NCBI GenBank assembly: GCA_021810985.1
Contig: JAJZQA010000032.1
Location: 1-12,529 of the forward strand
DNA from: Deltaproteobacteria bacterium
Lineage (GTDB): Bacteria; Desulfobacterota; Desulfuromonadia; Geobacterales; Geobacteraceae
Length of the DNA stretch: 12,529 nt
Direction of reading: 5' to 3'
Both the position numbers and the translations under genes were made by a program. Below, in pieces: positions 1 through 5,279 of the stretch (the first letter of the stretch is position 1; every line of letters starts with the position of its first letter). The notes under the pieces were generated by a model, which worked only from the letters and a program-made list of their open reading frames with translations, was not told the origin of the DNA and ran no database searches.

Positions 1-334
1 GGGTTCGTTCGTCACCCTCGACACCCTCGACACTACTGTGGATAATGGAGTTGCAAAAATTGTAGCGGACGCTCCTTACACCGAGTTTGCTTCCGTGGAG
101 TTGTCAACGGTTACGGGTTGGCAGTTGAATTGCCTCACGGTGAAACCCTCTGCGGGGTCTGCGTTGCGGTTCGCTATAAAATCTTACGATGCAACGGCTT
201 CAACGTGGCTGGTGGATGAATGCCAGTTTGAGGAATCGAAAGGCGTCGCCTCCACCTGGACAGCCGCCAGCCTAAATGATACCAGCTACCTTATTGCGGA
301 GGGTACGACATGGCAAAAGGTTGGGGCTCAATAA
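1..334 (+). CDS. Phage tail-region protein, C-terminal part (5' end outside window)
   Basis: The reading frame is open from base 2 to the TAA at 332-334, so this is the C-terminal 110 residues or so of a longer protein. An in-frame GTG at 38 exists but has no ribosome binding site, and open sequence continues in front of it, so it is unlikely to be the start. The visible part is rich in Thr, Ser, Val and aromatic residues in short alternating strands, as in beta-structured distal tail or receptor-binding proteins, and contains no catalytic motif. It ends 10 bases before the DUF4376 gene, which normally sits beside tail-fibre genes in phages, and that neighbour is the main reason for the tail assignment. 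The exact role (fibre, tip or adaptor) cannot be told from this fragment. Confidence 0.6.
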   Translation, partial: GSFVTLDTLDTTVDNGVAKIVADAPYTEFASVELSTVTGWQLNCLTVKPSAGSALRFAIKSYDATASTWLVDECQFEESKGVASTWTAASLNDTSYLIAEGTTWQKVGAQ

Positions 335-344
335 GGGGGTACTA

Positions 345-854
345 ATGGAAATTTCAGTATGCGATAGGTTTTCTGGAAAGATTATAGAGCGATACCAAGC
401 GGAAGATGACCAAACACCAGCACAATCGACGCAGTTTAACTACTACGCTGGTGTGCCTGCTGACGCAATATATGTGATAAATGGAGAACCCGTTTCTGAT
501 GCTGACGTAATAAGGGCGGCCAAAAAAGCACAAATAAACGCCATCAGAGACAACGAAGAGCTACAGCCATTTGAATACCTCGGCAAGCTCTTCGATGCTG
601 ATGAGAAGGCGATGAAGCGCCTATCACTGGCAACCCAGGCGGCACAAGCTGCGATACTGGCTGGACAGAGTTTCTCGATCACTTGGACCTGCGCAGATAA
701 CTCAACAATTGACCTAGACCGGACGCAGATGCTCGGAGCGTTGGAGGCGATGATGCGGAGAGGTGTGGAGCTGCATGAGAAGGCCCGGGTGTTGAAAGCA
801 CTGGTGGATGCAGCAACAACTGCTGCCGAGGTGGGGGCGATCCGATGGGATTGA
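345..854 (+). CDS. DUF4376 domain protein, tail-fibre associated
   Basis: A 169-aa protein. The C-terminal part, about residues 66-165, has the pattern of DUF4376: a helical start (INAIRDNEEL), then PFEYLGKLFDADEKAMKRL, an Ala-rich helix, the FSITWTCADN strand and a helical end. The N-terminal 60 residues form a small separate segment with a YYAGVPADAIYVINGEP stretch. Members are found next to tail-fibre genes of tailed phages, often where tail-fibre assembly proteins stand; their biochemical role is not established. The start at 345 is chosen because AGGGGG lies just upstream (334-340). An in-frame start at 276 would run into the preceding gene and has no such site. It overlaps the next small gene by 10 bases. 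Confidence 0.8.
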   Translation: MEISVCDRFSGKIIERYQAEDDQTPAQSTQFNYYAGVPADAIYVINGEPVSDADVIRAAKKAQINAIRDNEELQPFEYLGKLFDADEKAMKRLSLATQAAQAAILAGQSFSITWTCADNSTIDLDRTQMLGALEAMMRRGVELHEKARVLKALVDAATTAAEVGAIRWD

Positions 855-934
855 AAACTACCACTCCAGCTGCAATGTGGGGCTGGCGGATGCGTAAAAA
901 TAACACGAACGGACACAACGAAAAGGAGCCATGA
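845..934 (+). CDS. 29-aa phage mini-protein
   Basis: A tiny reading frame beginning MGLKTTTPAAMWGWRMRKN and ending EKEP. It starts inside the last codons of the DUF4376 gene (10-base overlap), behind a strong purine-rich site (GAGGTGGGGG, 829-838), and its stop at 932-934 directly abuts the ATG at 935. It fills exactly what would otherwise be an 80-base gap in a tightly packed operon, which is the main argument that it is translated. The product is basic and aromatic (two Trp, three Arg/Lys in the middle) with no domain that can be named. No function is proposed. Confidence 0.5.
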   Translation: MGLKTTTPAAMWGWRMRKNNTNGHNEKEP

Positions 935-1156
935 ATGACACCGCAACCAAGCTGGGTAGAACACTTCGACCTTATCAACGTAATCGCCGGAAGTCTGTTC
1001 ATGGCTATCATTTGGTTCATGATACGGACATTGCAGAGCATCGACAAGAACCAGAAAGAATTATTTGAGCGAATGCACACCATGGAGCGGGACTTTTACC
1101 AGTTGCGCGGGGAACATACGGCGCAACACGGGACGAACCGCCGACAAGGGGATTGA
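935..1156 (+). CDS. Small single-helix membrane protein of the lysis region
   Basis: A 73-aa protein with a short N-terminal segment, one predicted transmembrane helix at about residues 13-30 (VIAGSLFMAIIWFMI) and a charged helical tail rich in Gln, Glu and Lys that could form a coiled coil. AAGGAG at 920-925 serves the ATG at 935 better than the ATG at 931, which is too close and in another frame. It lies directly before the endolysin gene, the usual place of holins, antiholins or other accessory membrane proteins of phage lysis. One helix with a cytoplasmic or periplasmic coiled coil would fit a class III-like holin or an unrelated membrane protein; the sequence does not decide between them. 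Confidence 0.6.
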   Translation: MTPQPSWVEHFDLINVIAGSLFMAIIWFMIRTLQSIDKNQKELFERMHTMERDFYQLRGEHTAQHGTNRRQGD

Positions 1157-1158
1157 CC

Positions 1159-1731
1159 ATGAGGAGAAAACTTTTCCGTAAAATCATACTTCTGAACGAA
1201 TTGGGCGGCAAAGAACATCTTGCGTATCGGTTCAGCGACCCTGATGGAGAACATACCGGCAAATCTGGATGGTCTTTCGGTGTCTGCCAGTTCGACATTG
1301 CCAACAATAACATCGCCATCCTGTGTCTGAAAGAGTGCGGTTTCTCTGACGTTGAAATCTCCCTGCTAAAAAAACAGCAAATACCGGATATGACCGGCAT
1401 GAATAATCGACTGCTGGCGAACAAACAGATCATCGACAAATGGGACACTCGCCAGATAGACGACTGCCTTTCGCGGGTCGGTTCGATGGCGAAGTTAGCA
1501 CCGTTCAGTTTTCTGGATGAAAAGGCTTTCTTGATGGCTGCTGACTATCACAATCAGTTTTACATCAGCAAGGGCGGTCAGTTCTTCACCTGGGCCAAAC
1601 GGTTCATCGCTCCAATCAGCGACTATGACATTTTGAAGTACAAACTCAATCAAACTTGGGGGCTGAAGCGGCCGGATGACGTTAAGCGCCGGTATGCTAA
1701 CATCCTTAAAGTCATGCAGGAGGGAGTATGA
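1159..1731 (+). CDS. Probable lysozyme-like endolysin
   Basis: A 190-aa protein without signal peptide or transmembrane segment. The N-terminal third carries the stretch KEHLAYRFSDPDG, then KSGWSFGVCQFDIANNN, a pattern recalling phage and bacterial lysozyme-like hydrolases in which an early acidic residue precedes an S-G-x-S-F-G-x-x-Q-x-D block lining the active site. Glu14 and Glu19 are candidate catalytic acids. The rest is alpha-helical. Such an enzyme would cleave the glycan strands of peptidoglycan at the end of infection. The gene sits between small membrane protein genes, the expected setting for an endolysin. The ATG at 1159 is preferred to the TTG at 1153 because AAGGGG (1146-1151) is well spaced from it. 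The family assignment rests on recalled pattern and position. Confidence 0.6.
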   Translation: MRRKLFRKIILLNELGGKEHLAYRFSDPDGEHTGKSGWSFGVCQFDIANNNIAILCLKECGFSDVEISLLKKQQIPDMTGMNNRLLANKQIIDKWDTRQIDDCLSRVGSMAKLAPFSFLDEKAFLMAADYHNQFYISKGGQFFTWAKRFIAPISDYDILKYKLNQTWGLKRPDDVKRRYANILKVMQEGV

Positions 1732-1880
1732 TAAACGAAAGTAGTATCCTGCAGGAACGCATTGAACAGCTGGCGGAGCGGCAAGAGTCACGGGAGACAT
1801 TAAAGTGCTTCGGGGAAGCGTGCAGAGGCTGCAAAGACTTCTTCGCCTGTCCGGCACACTGGGGGGAATCAGATGAATAA
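1728..1880 (+). CDS. 50-aa cysteine-rich mini-protein
   Basis: A short gene starting at ATG 1728, overlapping the endolysin stop by an ATGA, with AGGAGGGAG just upstream (1718-1726). The first 25 residues form a charged helix (ERIEQLAERQESRE). The second half has four cysteines, CFGEACRGCKDFFACPAH, at positions 27, 32, 35 and 41, a spacing able to bind one zinc or iron ion. Translational coupling, ribosome binding site and an ordered cysteine cluster support it as real although it is short. It is the first of three consecutive tiny cysteine-rich genes. The function is unknown; binding to a host protein or RNA is only a guess. Confidence 0.65.
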   Translation: MINESSILQERIEQLAERQESRETLKCFGEACRGCKDFFACPAHWGESDE

Positions 1881-1983
1881 CAATAGTAAACAGCAACCTT
1901 TTTTCTGTTTTTATTTGAACGGGTATACGCTCGTTAATCTTGATTGCTGCGGTTGCGGCAAATGCAAGGGGAGTCAGATATAA
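1873..1983 (+). CDS. 36-aa cysteine-rich mini-protein
   Basis: This reading frame begins at ATG 1873 inside the end of the preceding mini-gene (8-base overlap), behind GGGGGG (1861-1866). It ends at TAA 1981-1983, whose last A starts the next gene (TAATG). The product is 36 residues, with an N-terminal Asn/Gln-rich part and a C-terminal cluster DCCGCGKCKGSQI containing four cysteines, a possible metal knuckle. Coupling on both sides is good support, but the protein is so short that it could also be a leader helping ribosomes reach the next gene. Confidence 0.5.
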   Translation: MNNNSKQQPFFCFYLNGYTLVNLDCCGCGKCKGSQI

Positions 1984-2144
1984 TGGCCGGCCAGGTACAT
2001 ATCAAGAAACAGTGCGGAGTTTGCAACAAGCCTATGAAACCATCGGACATAGCACTGACCATACCGGTCAGGGAAAAGAACATGATCGTCCATACAACAG
2101 CCTGCCGTACTTGTTACGAGGCGCATTACAGTCGAGGTGAATGA
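1983..2144 (+). CDS. 53-aa zinc-finger-like protein
   Basis: The gene starts at ATG 1983 within TAATG, with AAGGGGAG (1966-1973) upstream. An in-frame upstream TTG at 1944 is not needed. The protein has two CxxC pairs about 30 residues apart: CGVC at residues 11-14 and CRTC at 41-44, the arrangement of a small zinc ribbon, joined by a hydrophobic strand region (DIALTIPV). It ends in an ATGA overlap with the next gene. Such treble-clef or ribbon mini-proteins are frequent in phages; the target is unknown. Together with its two neighbours it forms a trio of cysteine-rich genes inserted between the endolysin and the membrane proteins. Confidence 0.65.
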   Translation: MAGQVHIKKQCGVCNKPMKPSDIALTIPVREKNMIVHTTACRTCYEAHYSRGE

Positions 2145-2428
2145 TGAAAGTCCGTCTGGTTTTGCTGTTTTTCTGGTTCGTGATTTTGGCGGTAAATGTT
2201 GCAATTCAGTTCTGGATGCTGGTTTCCATCTGCTTTAACGTCAAACGGGCTGTTGCGATTGCTATTGCGTATGATCGTTTGGGTAATGCAGCTATGGGGC
2301 AAGGATACGAAACTATCAGCAGCTATGCAGGTAAAAAGAACGGCTGGCAGGAGAAGTTTATAAACTGGCTGTTCTTCGTGCTAACAGGCGAAAGAAACCA
2401 TTGTGACCGGAATAGGGAGAGAATATGA
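2141..2428 (+). CDS. Small phage membrane protein
   Basis: A 95-aa protein starting at ATG 2141 (a second ATG follows at 2144), with GAGGTGA just upstream and a stop-start overlap with the preceding gene. Residues 4-32 are strongly hydrophobic and should form one long transmembrane helix. This is followed by VKRAVAIAIAYDRLGNA and then GYETISSYAGKK, two blocks that recur in small lysis-region proteins of phages of Proteobacteria. A second short hydrophobic patch (WLFFVL) lies near residues 75-80. The gene ends in ATGA with the next one. Role in the membrane at lysis, or as an exclusion protein, is possible but not shown. Confidence 0.7.
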   Translation: MMKVRLVLLFFWFVILAVNVAIQFWMLVSICFNVKRAVAIAIAYDRLGNAAMGQGYETISSYAGKKNGWQEKFINWLFFVLTGERNHCDRNRERI

Positions 2429-2676
2429 GCATCAGCAACTTTTTCAGAAGCGACAAGCCCGAATCCCCGACAGATTTGATTTTCGTCTATCTTGGTTTGA
2501 TCCTGGGCGGATTATGGGTTTACGCCTCAATCGAAAACCGGGAAATAGTATCGCTTGCGCTTGTGGTCGGATTCCTTGCTTCGATCAAGGCGGTTAAAAT
2601 CGGATCTGATTACCAGAAGAAACGGAAGGCCGGAAATGATAAGCCAGATCAAAACGGAACTGCTGAAAACCCCTAA
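2425..2676 (+). CDS. Holin-like protein with two membrane helices
   Basis: An 83-aa protein with two predicted transmembrane helices, about residues 17-36 (DLIFVYLGLILGGLWVYASI) and 40-54 (IVSLALVVGFLASIK), joined by a short charged turn, and a basic hydrophilic C-terminus (YQKKRKAGNDK). Size, two helices and a charged tail fit a class II holin or an antiholin, which would permeabilise the inner membrane to let the endolysin act. The endolysin gene is about 700 bases upstream. AGGGAGAG (2413-2420) precedes the ATG, which overlaps the previous stop. It overlaps the following gene by 41 bases. Holins have little sequence conservation, so this rests on topology and position. Confidence 0.6.
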   Translation: MSISNFFRSDKPESPTDLIFVYLGLILGGLWVYASIENREIVSLALVVGFLASIKAVKIGSDYQKKRKAGNDKPDQNGTAENP

Positions 2677-3223
2677 ACGGCGCTTGTATCTGTATGGCGC
2701 TTTTGTGGTCTTCCTGCTGATTTACAGCGCTTGGCTGATATTACACAAGCCCGATATTAAACCCGGCCAGACAGTAACCGCTCCGCCGGCAAAGGTCGTC
2801 AATAACGAACCTAAAATTGCGATCCAGCCGGAAAAAGTGATTGTTTACCGTGACAAGATCAGAGTAGTTGAAAAAATGGGATTGCCACAACCATCACATC
2901 GAGAAGAAGTGCAGACTACAGCCGAAATCCCAAAACTTAAATACGGCGGGACGGCGGCAGTTTTCCTAAACACCTCCACCGGGCAAAGCAGGACGGAGAT
3001 AAAATCAAACAAAGCTCCGTGGTTCGCTTTTAAGAACGATTTGGCCGTTGGCGCAGGTGTCGGTGTAGGCACCGAAGGTAAAACGCTTGCAGGGCGAATC
3101 CGCTACGATATAGCACAAGTCAAAAATTTAACCATATCGCCGGAACTGGAAGTAAATTATTCAGAGAACCGGGTGCGGCAGGTGGAGGGTAAAGCGATGA
3201 TCTGGATGGAATGGCGAAAATAA
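2636..3223 (+). CDS. Membrane-anchored periplasmic protein at spanin position
   Basis: A 195-aa protein. The start at ATG 2636 is preferred over the upstream 2555 because it has AAGG nearby (2626-2629) and gives a clean N-terminus: a short basic cytoplasmic part (KTELLKTPKRR), one transmembrane helix at 17-37, then a periplasmic domain. The domain has a Pro/Val-rich linker (about 38-75) and a C-terminal half with alternating polar/hydrophobic strands and a glycine-rich VGAGVGVG turn. It is the last gene of the lysis region, where spanins usually stand. The beta-rich domain is unlike the coiled coils of classical inner-membrane spanins, and no embedded lipoprotein frame was recognised, so spanin function is only a position-based possibility. 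Confidence 0.6.
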   Translation: MISQIKTELLKTPKRRLYLYGAFVVFLLIYSAWLILHKPDIKPGQTVTAPPAKVVNNEPKIAIQPEKVIVYRDKIRVVEKMGLPQPSHREEVQTTAEIPKLKYGGTAAVFLNTSTGQSRTEIKSNKAPWFAFKNDLAVGAGVGVGTEGKTLAGRIRYDIAQVKNLTISPELEVNYSENRVRQVEGKAMIWMEWRK

Positions 3224-3231
3224 GCCCGTTG

Positions 3232-3264
3232 TGCATCGGCAAAAATTGCACCAAAAATGCACCA
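3232..3264 (+). repeat. Short direct repeats near the attachment core (candidate arm-type sites)
   Basis: TGCACCAAAAA at 3247-3257 is followed directly by TGCACCAGAAAAA from 3258, and a weaker copy, TGCATCGGCAAAAA, starts at 3232. They lie about 60-80 bases from the tRNA-derived segment. Tyrosine-recombinase attachment sites of phages carry such short directly repeated arm-binding sites beside the core, so this is a candidate integrase arm region. No integrase gene is in the window to support it. Confidence 0.35.
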
Positions 3265-3306
3265 GAAAAAAGATAAGGGGTTCCAGCTTTTCAGCCGTAA
3301 CCCCTT
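3265..3306 (-). terminator. Rho-independent terminator (minus strand)
   Basis: AAGGGGTT (3275-3282) and AACCCCTT (3299-3306) form a perfect 8-bp stem. Inside it GCT/AGC closes a GAAA tetraloop when read on the minus strand. On the minus strand the stem is followed by ATCTTTTTT (ending near 3265), as in an intrinsic terminator. It would end transcription coming from the secreted-protein gene, the 31-aa ORF and the tRNA fragment. On the plus strand there is only a weak T-rich tail, so termination of the lysis operon here is less certain. Confidence 0.65.
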
Positions 3307-3314
3307 GATTTATT

Positions 3315-3354
3315 TGGCGCGCCAGGTAGGACTCGAACCTACGACCTACGGCTT
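3315..3354 (-). other. 3' part of a tRNA-Arg-like gene; candidate attachment-site core
   Basis: Read on the minus strand, these 40 bases form the 3' portion of a tRNA: AA of the anticodon loop, 3' anticodon strand GCCGT, variable loop AGGTC, T-arm GTAGG-TTCGAGT-CCTAC, acceptor strand CTGGCGC, discriminator G and an encoded CCA. The acceptor end and the AGGTC variable loop resemble bacterial tRNA-Arg. The 5' half (acceptor, D-arm, 5' anticodon strand) is absent; the bases before it read instead as part of a small ORF. Phage integrases commonly use the 3' end of a tRNA gene as core, so the phage copy restores the host tRNA on integration. Phage-like genes lie on both sides, which suggests attP or a junction of two phages rather than a host boundary. 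Confidence 0.7.
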
Positions 3355-3441
3355 CCCGGTCTTGGGGTCTTTCTTGCGGCCATTGGGATAAATGACCGCG
3401 TGCCACAGGCCGGGTATTTTTTTATCCTGGGTCAGCGACAT
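3346..3441 (-). CDS. 31-aa ORF running into the tRNA fragment
   Basis: ATG at 3441, two bases after the stop of the secreted-protein gene on the same strand, with GAGGGT upstream. The product begins MSLTQDKKIPGLWHAVIYP and ends NGRKKDPKTGKP, stopping at a TAG that belongs to the tRNA-derived segment. The charged, short beta-like composition with a GxW and a terminal GKP is reminiscent of the N-terminal arm-binding segment of some phage integrases, cut short at the attachment core, but this is a weak recollection. It could equally be an independent mini-protein or chance. The frame without stop and the coupling to the upstream gene are what support it. Confidence 0.4.
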   Translation of the reverse strand: MSLTQDKKIPGLWHAVIYPNGRKKDPKTGKP

Positions 3442-3443
3442 GA

Positions 3444-3722
3444 TTAATACCCTCGGGCATCCCGGCACATATTTTCAAAAATCACCCTGTTTTCGCGGGG
3501 AGACAGATTCATGGAATAGATCGACTTTGCCATTTGACGATACAAGGAGGTATTGCGAGTCACGTTTTTGTCAATGTAATTCAAAACCCACTGCAAGGAT
3601 TTCCCCCCGTCACGATATTGAGTGAATTGTACCGCGTAATCCCCCATTAAACGGCACTCTCCGGCCAATGCAACCCCTTGAAACGATAATGCCAGCACCA
3701 TAACTATGATTGCTGTCCTCAT
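3444..3722 (-). CDS. Small secreted protein, possible lysogenic-conversion gene
   Basis: A 92-aa protein with a clear Sec signal peptide: basic MRTA start, hydrophobic core IIVMVLALSFQGVA and an ALA|GE cleavage site near residue 20. The mature part of about 72 residues has two cysteines (residues 23 and 86), which may form a disulfide, and is helical and charged, with RDGGKSLQWVLNYI in the middle. AAAGGGGAAAA lies just before the ATG. It is transcribed opposite to all other genes, from its own promoter beside the repressor, which is typical of genes expressed in the lysogen, such as superinfection-exclusion or host-conversion proteins. No known family was recognised; the conversion role is inference from position, strand and export signal. 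Confidence 0.75.
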   Translation of the reverse strand: MRTAIIVMVLALSFQGVALAGECRLMGDYAVQFTQYRDGGKSLQWVLNYIDKNVTRNTSLYRQMAKSIYSMNLSPRENRVIFENMCRDARGY

Positions 3723-3792
3723 GATTTTCCCCTTTCACAGCCTGTTTTTTTGTGTTGCTCATTAAAAAACCATAAAATGTAACATATTTTAG

Positions 3793-3821
3793 CTTATATC
3801 ATATTTTTTCTTTTGTTGCAA
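3793..3821 (-). promoter_or_regulatory. Promoter for the secreted-protein gene
   Basis: On the minus strand TTGCAA (3821-3816) is followed after exactly 17 bases by TATAAG (3798-3793), close to the sigma-70 consensus, in a very A/T-rich stretch. It points to the gene starting at 3722, leaving a leader of about 60 bases. One GTTGCA box overlaps the -35 element, so the neighbouring repressor could control it. Confidence 0.6.
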
Positions 3822-3877
3822 AAAAATATCTTGACTGTTGCAGTTATTGCGTGATATTCACAACACAACGTTGCAAC
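3815..3877. promoter_or_regulatory. Three GTTGCA boxes, candidate repressor operators
   Basis: GTTGCA occurs at 3815-3820, 3837-3842 and 3870-3875; the last is part of the palindrome GTTGCAAC (3870-3877). Start-to-start distances are 22 and 33 bases, close to two and three helical turns, so all three present the same DNA face. The first overlaps the -35 of the minus promoter, the second lies in the spacer of the plus promoter and the third just downstream of it. The gene that follows encodes a Xre-type DNA-binding protein, the obvious candidate to bind them. Confidence 0.5.
3831..3858 (+). promoter_or_regulatory. Promoter for the repressor operon
   Basis: TTGACT at 3831-3836 matches the sigma-70 -35 element in five of six positions. 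A TGATATT -10 region follows at 3852-3858 with a 15-16-base spacer, slightly short. Transcription would start near 3865 and read into the Xre gene at 3901. GTTGCA boxes lie within the spacer and just downstream of the start, positions suited to autoregulation. Confidence 0.55.
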
Positions 3878-3900
3878 AAAACCAACAGGGAGAAAAAATT

Positions 3901-4308
3901 ATGATTGTATTTGACGCCAGCAGGATCTCTTTAGCCAGGGAATGCCGCCAGCTGGCCGCCGCACAACTTGCCGACAAAATAGGGGTTTCGTCCCAACAAG
4001 TCACACAATGGGAGCGGGGCGAAGTCACCCCCAGCGCTTCAAACCTCACCAAGATCATGAATGCAGTTGATGCACCGCCTACCTTTTTTTATGTCCAATC
4101 TGTTGCACCTGACGCAAGCGTGACAGCTTTTGAGCAGATGATCGTTGAACAACTGGCAGCGATCAACGCCAAACTGGAACACCTGTTAATTCCGGTCGCG
4201 CGGCAGGAAGGGCGGCAGGCTGCGGCTGACATGACCCCGGAAGAGGCTAGGGCGCATAACGAGGCTGTCAGGGAACGGGCCAAGAAAAAAGCGGGGATGA
4301 CCCGCTAA
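3901..4308 (+). CDS. Xre-family phage repressor / regulator
   Basis: A 135-aa protein. Residues 6-64 form a helix-turn-helix domain of the lambda-repressor (Xre/HTH_3) type: LARECRQLAAAQLADKIGVS, then SQQVTQWERGEVTPS and a final helix before the PPTFF motif. Recognition helix is about residues 29-41. The following part, about 75-97, is helical with heptad-like Leu/Ile spacing and may dimerise; the C-terminus is charged (EARAHNEAVRERAKKK). There is no S24 autoprotease domain, so SOS induction by self-cleavage is not expected. The start at ATG 3901 has GGGAG upstream (3888-3892); an in-frame TTG at 3838 would lie inside the promoter. Divergent from the secreted-protein gene, it most likely controls the lysogeny switch. 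Confidence 0.85.
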   Translation: MIVFDASRISLARECRQLAAAQLADKIGVSSQQVTQWERGEVTPSASNLTKIMNAVDAPPTFFYVQSVAPDASVTAFEQMIVEQLAAINAKLEHLLIPVARQEGRQAAADMTPEEARAHNEAVRERAKKKAGMTR

Positions 4309-4325
4309 ACTACAAGGGGGGTTGT

Positions 4326-4799
4326 ATGGAGTTTCAATATAGAGGAATGACGGTGACAAAAGTCCCAGCACAAATAGTAGGTGAGGAGTTGGAAAAAATC
4401 AGGGCGTCAGCCGGTGGACTTGACCCGGCTACGGTTGTCAGTGTGGCAAGCGCTGCGAACCATCCCTTGCATAAGTGCTTTACCTGGGATGACGCGAAAG
4501 CTGCCCATCTCTGCCGAATTGACGAGGCGCGGAAACTTATCAAAAACATTTCCATAGTCACCGAAGCCAGACCGCCAATGGTGGCCTATGTCAACATCAG
4601 CCACAACAATTACCAACGCACTGATTTTGTTGTTAATACGCCTTCCGAATTTGAGCGGGCGCTTACAGTCTTACAACGACAGTTTACCGGCATCATGGAA
4701 TCATTACAGAGCTTATCGGATTTGTCACCCAGCGCAGCAGTAGCAAAGGCGACAACGCATGTCGGCAAAGCGAAGGATTACATCGCCAAGGTAGCGTAA
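4326..4799 (+). CDS. Conserved early phage protein, function unknown
   Basis: A 157-aa soluble protein behind an AAGGGGGG site (4312-4319), 17 bases after the repressor gene and probably cotranscribed with it. The central block HPLHKCFTWDDAKAAHLCRI, followed by DEARKLIK, is a pattern recurring in uncharacterised phage and prophage proteins (short helix, F-x-W-D-D, Ala-rich helix, R-x-x-x-A-R-x-L-I). It is followed by a strand (PPMVAYVNIS) and a helical C-terminus. In such phages the gene usually stands near the repressor or recombination genes. No enzymatic motif is visible. It ends directly at the edge of the pentanucleotide repeat. Confidence 0.7.
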   Translation: MEFQYRGMTVTKVPAQIVGEELEKIRASAGGLDPATVVSVASAANHPLHKCFTWDDAKAAHLCRIDEARKLIKNISIVTEARPPMVAYVNISHNNYQRTDFVVNTPSEFERALTVLQRQFTGIMESLQSLSDLSPSAAVAKATTHVGKAKDYIAKVA

Positions 4800-4849
4800 T
4801 CGGCAGGCGTGGCGCGGCGCGGCGCGGCAAGGCGAGGCACGGCGAGGCA

Positions 4850-4921
4850 GGCAAGGCACGGCATGGCATGGCGTGGCGAGGCAGGGCTAGGCAAGGCACG
4901 GCAAGGCCAGGATTGGCGAGG
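4850..4921 (+). repeat. 72-bp duplicated block inside the repeat, copy 1
   Basis: Bases 4850-4921 are identical to 5208-5279 (offset 358). The block contains the otherwise rare steps GGCGT, GGCTA, GGCCA and GGATT in the same order, so the identity is not just a result of the five-base period. It points to a segmental duplication or recombination within the array. Confidence 0.8.
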
Positions 4922-5207
4922 CAGGGCGAGGAGTGGCACGGCAAGGCGGGGCTCGGCGCGGCAAGGCAGGCAAGGCGCGGCCAGGCGCGGCCAGGCAAGG
5001 ATTGGCAGGCACGGCAGGCAAGGCGCGGCATGGCATGGCATGGCAAGGCATGGCAGGCAGGGCACGGCGGGGCATGGCACGGCGGGGCACGGCGAGGCTC
5101 GGAGTGGCAGGCTGGGCGAGGCGGGGCACGGCGAGGCCAGGATTGGCAGGCGAGGCACGGCGAGGAGTGGCAAGGCGGGGCATGGCGAGGAGTGGCAGGC
5201 AAGGCGC

Positions 5208-5279
5208 GGCAAGGCACGGCATGGCATGGCGTGGCGAGGCAGGGCTAGGCAAGGCACGGCAAGGCCAGGATTGGCGAGG
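5208..5279 (+). repeat. 72-bp duplicated block inside the repeat, copy 2
   Basis: Second copy of the block at 4850-4921. Sequence identity starts at 5208 and breaks at 5280, where copy 1 continues GCAGGGC and copy 2 AGTGGC. The absence of mismatches suggests that the duplication is recent or kept uniform by conversion. Confidence 0.8.

Noticed and set aside
3315..3404. A complete functional tRNA gene
   Set aside because: Only the 3' portion can be folded. The bases that should form the 5' acceptor, D-arm and 5' anticodon strand do not pair and read as an ORF instead.
3161..3406. 81-aa minus-strand ORF across the tRNA fragment and the end of the 195-aa gene
   Set aside because: It runs through the terminator hairpin and the coding strand of another gene and has no ribosome binding site. 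The overlapping 31-aa frame is better placed.
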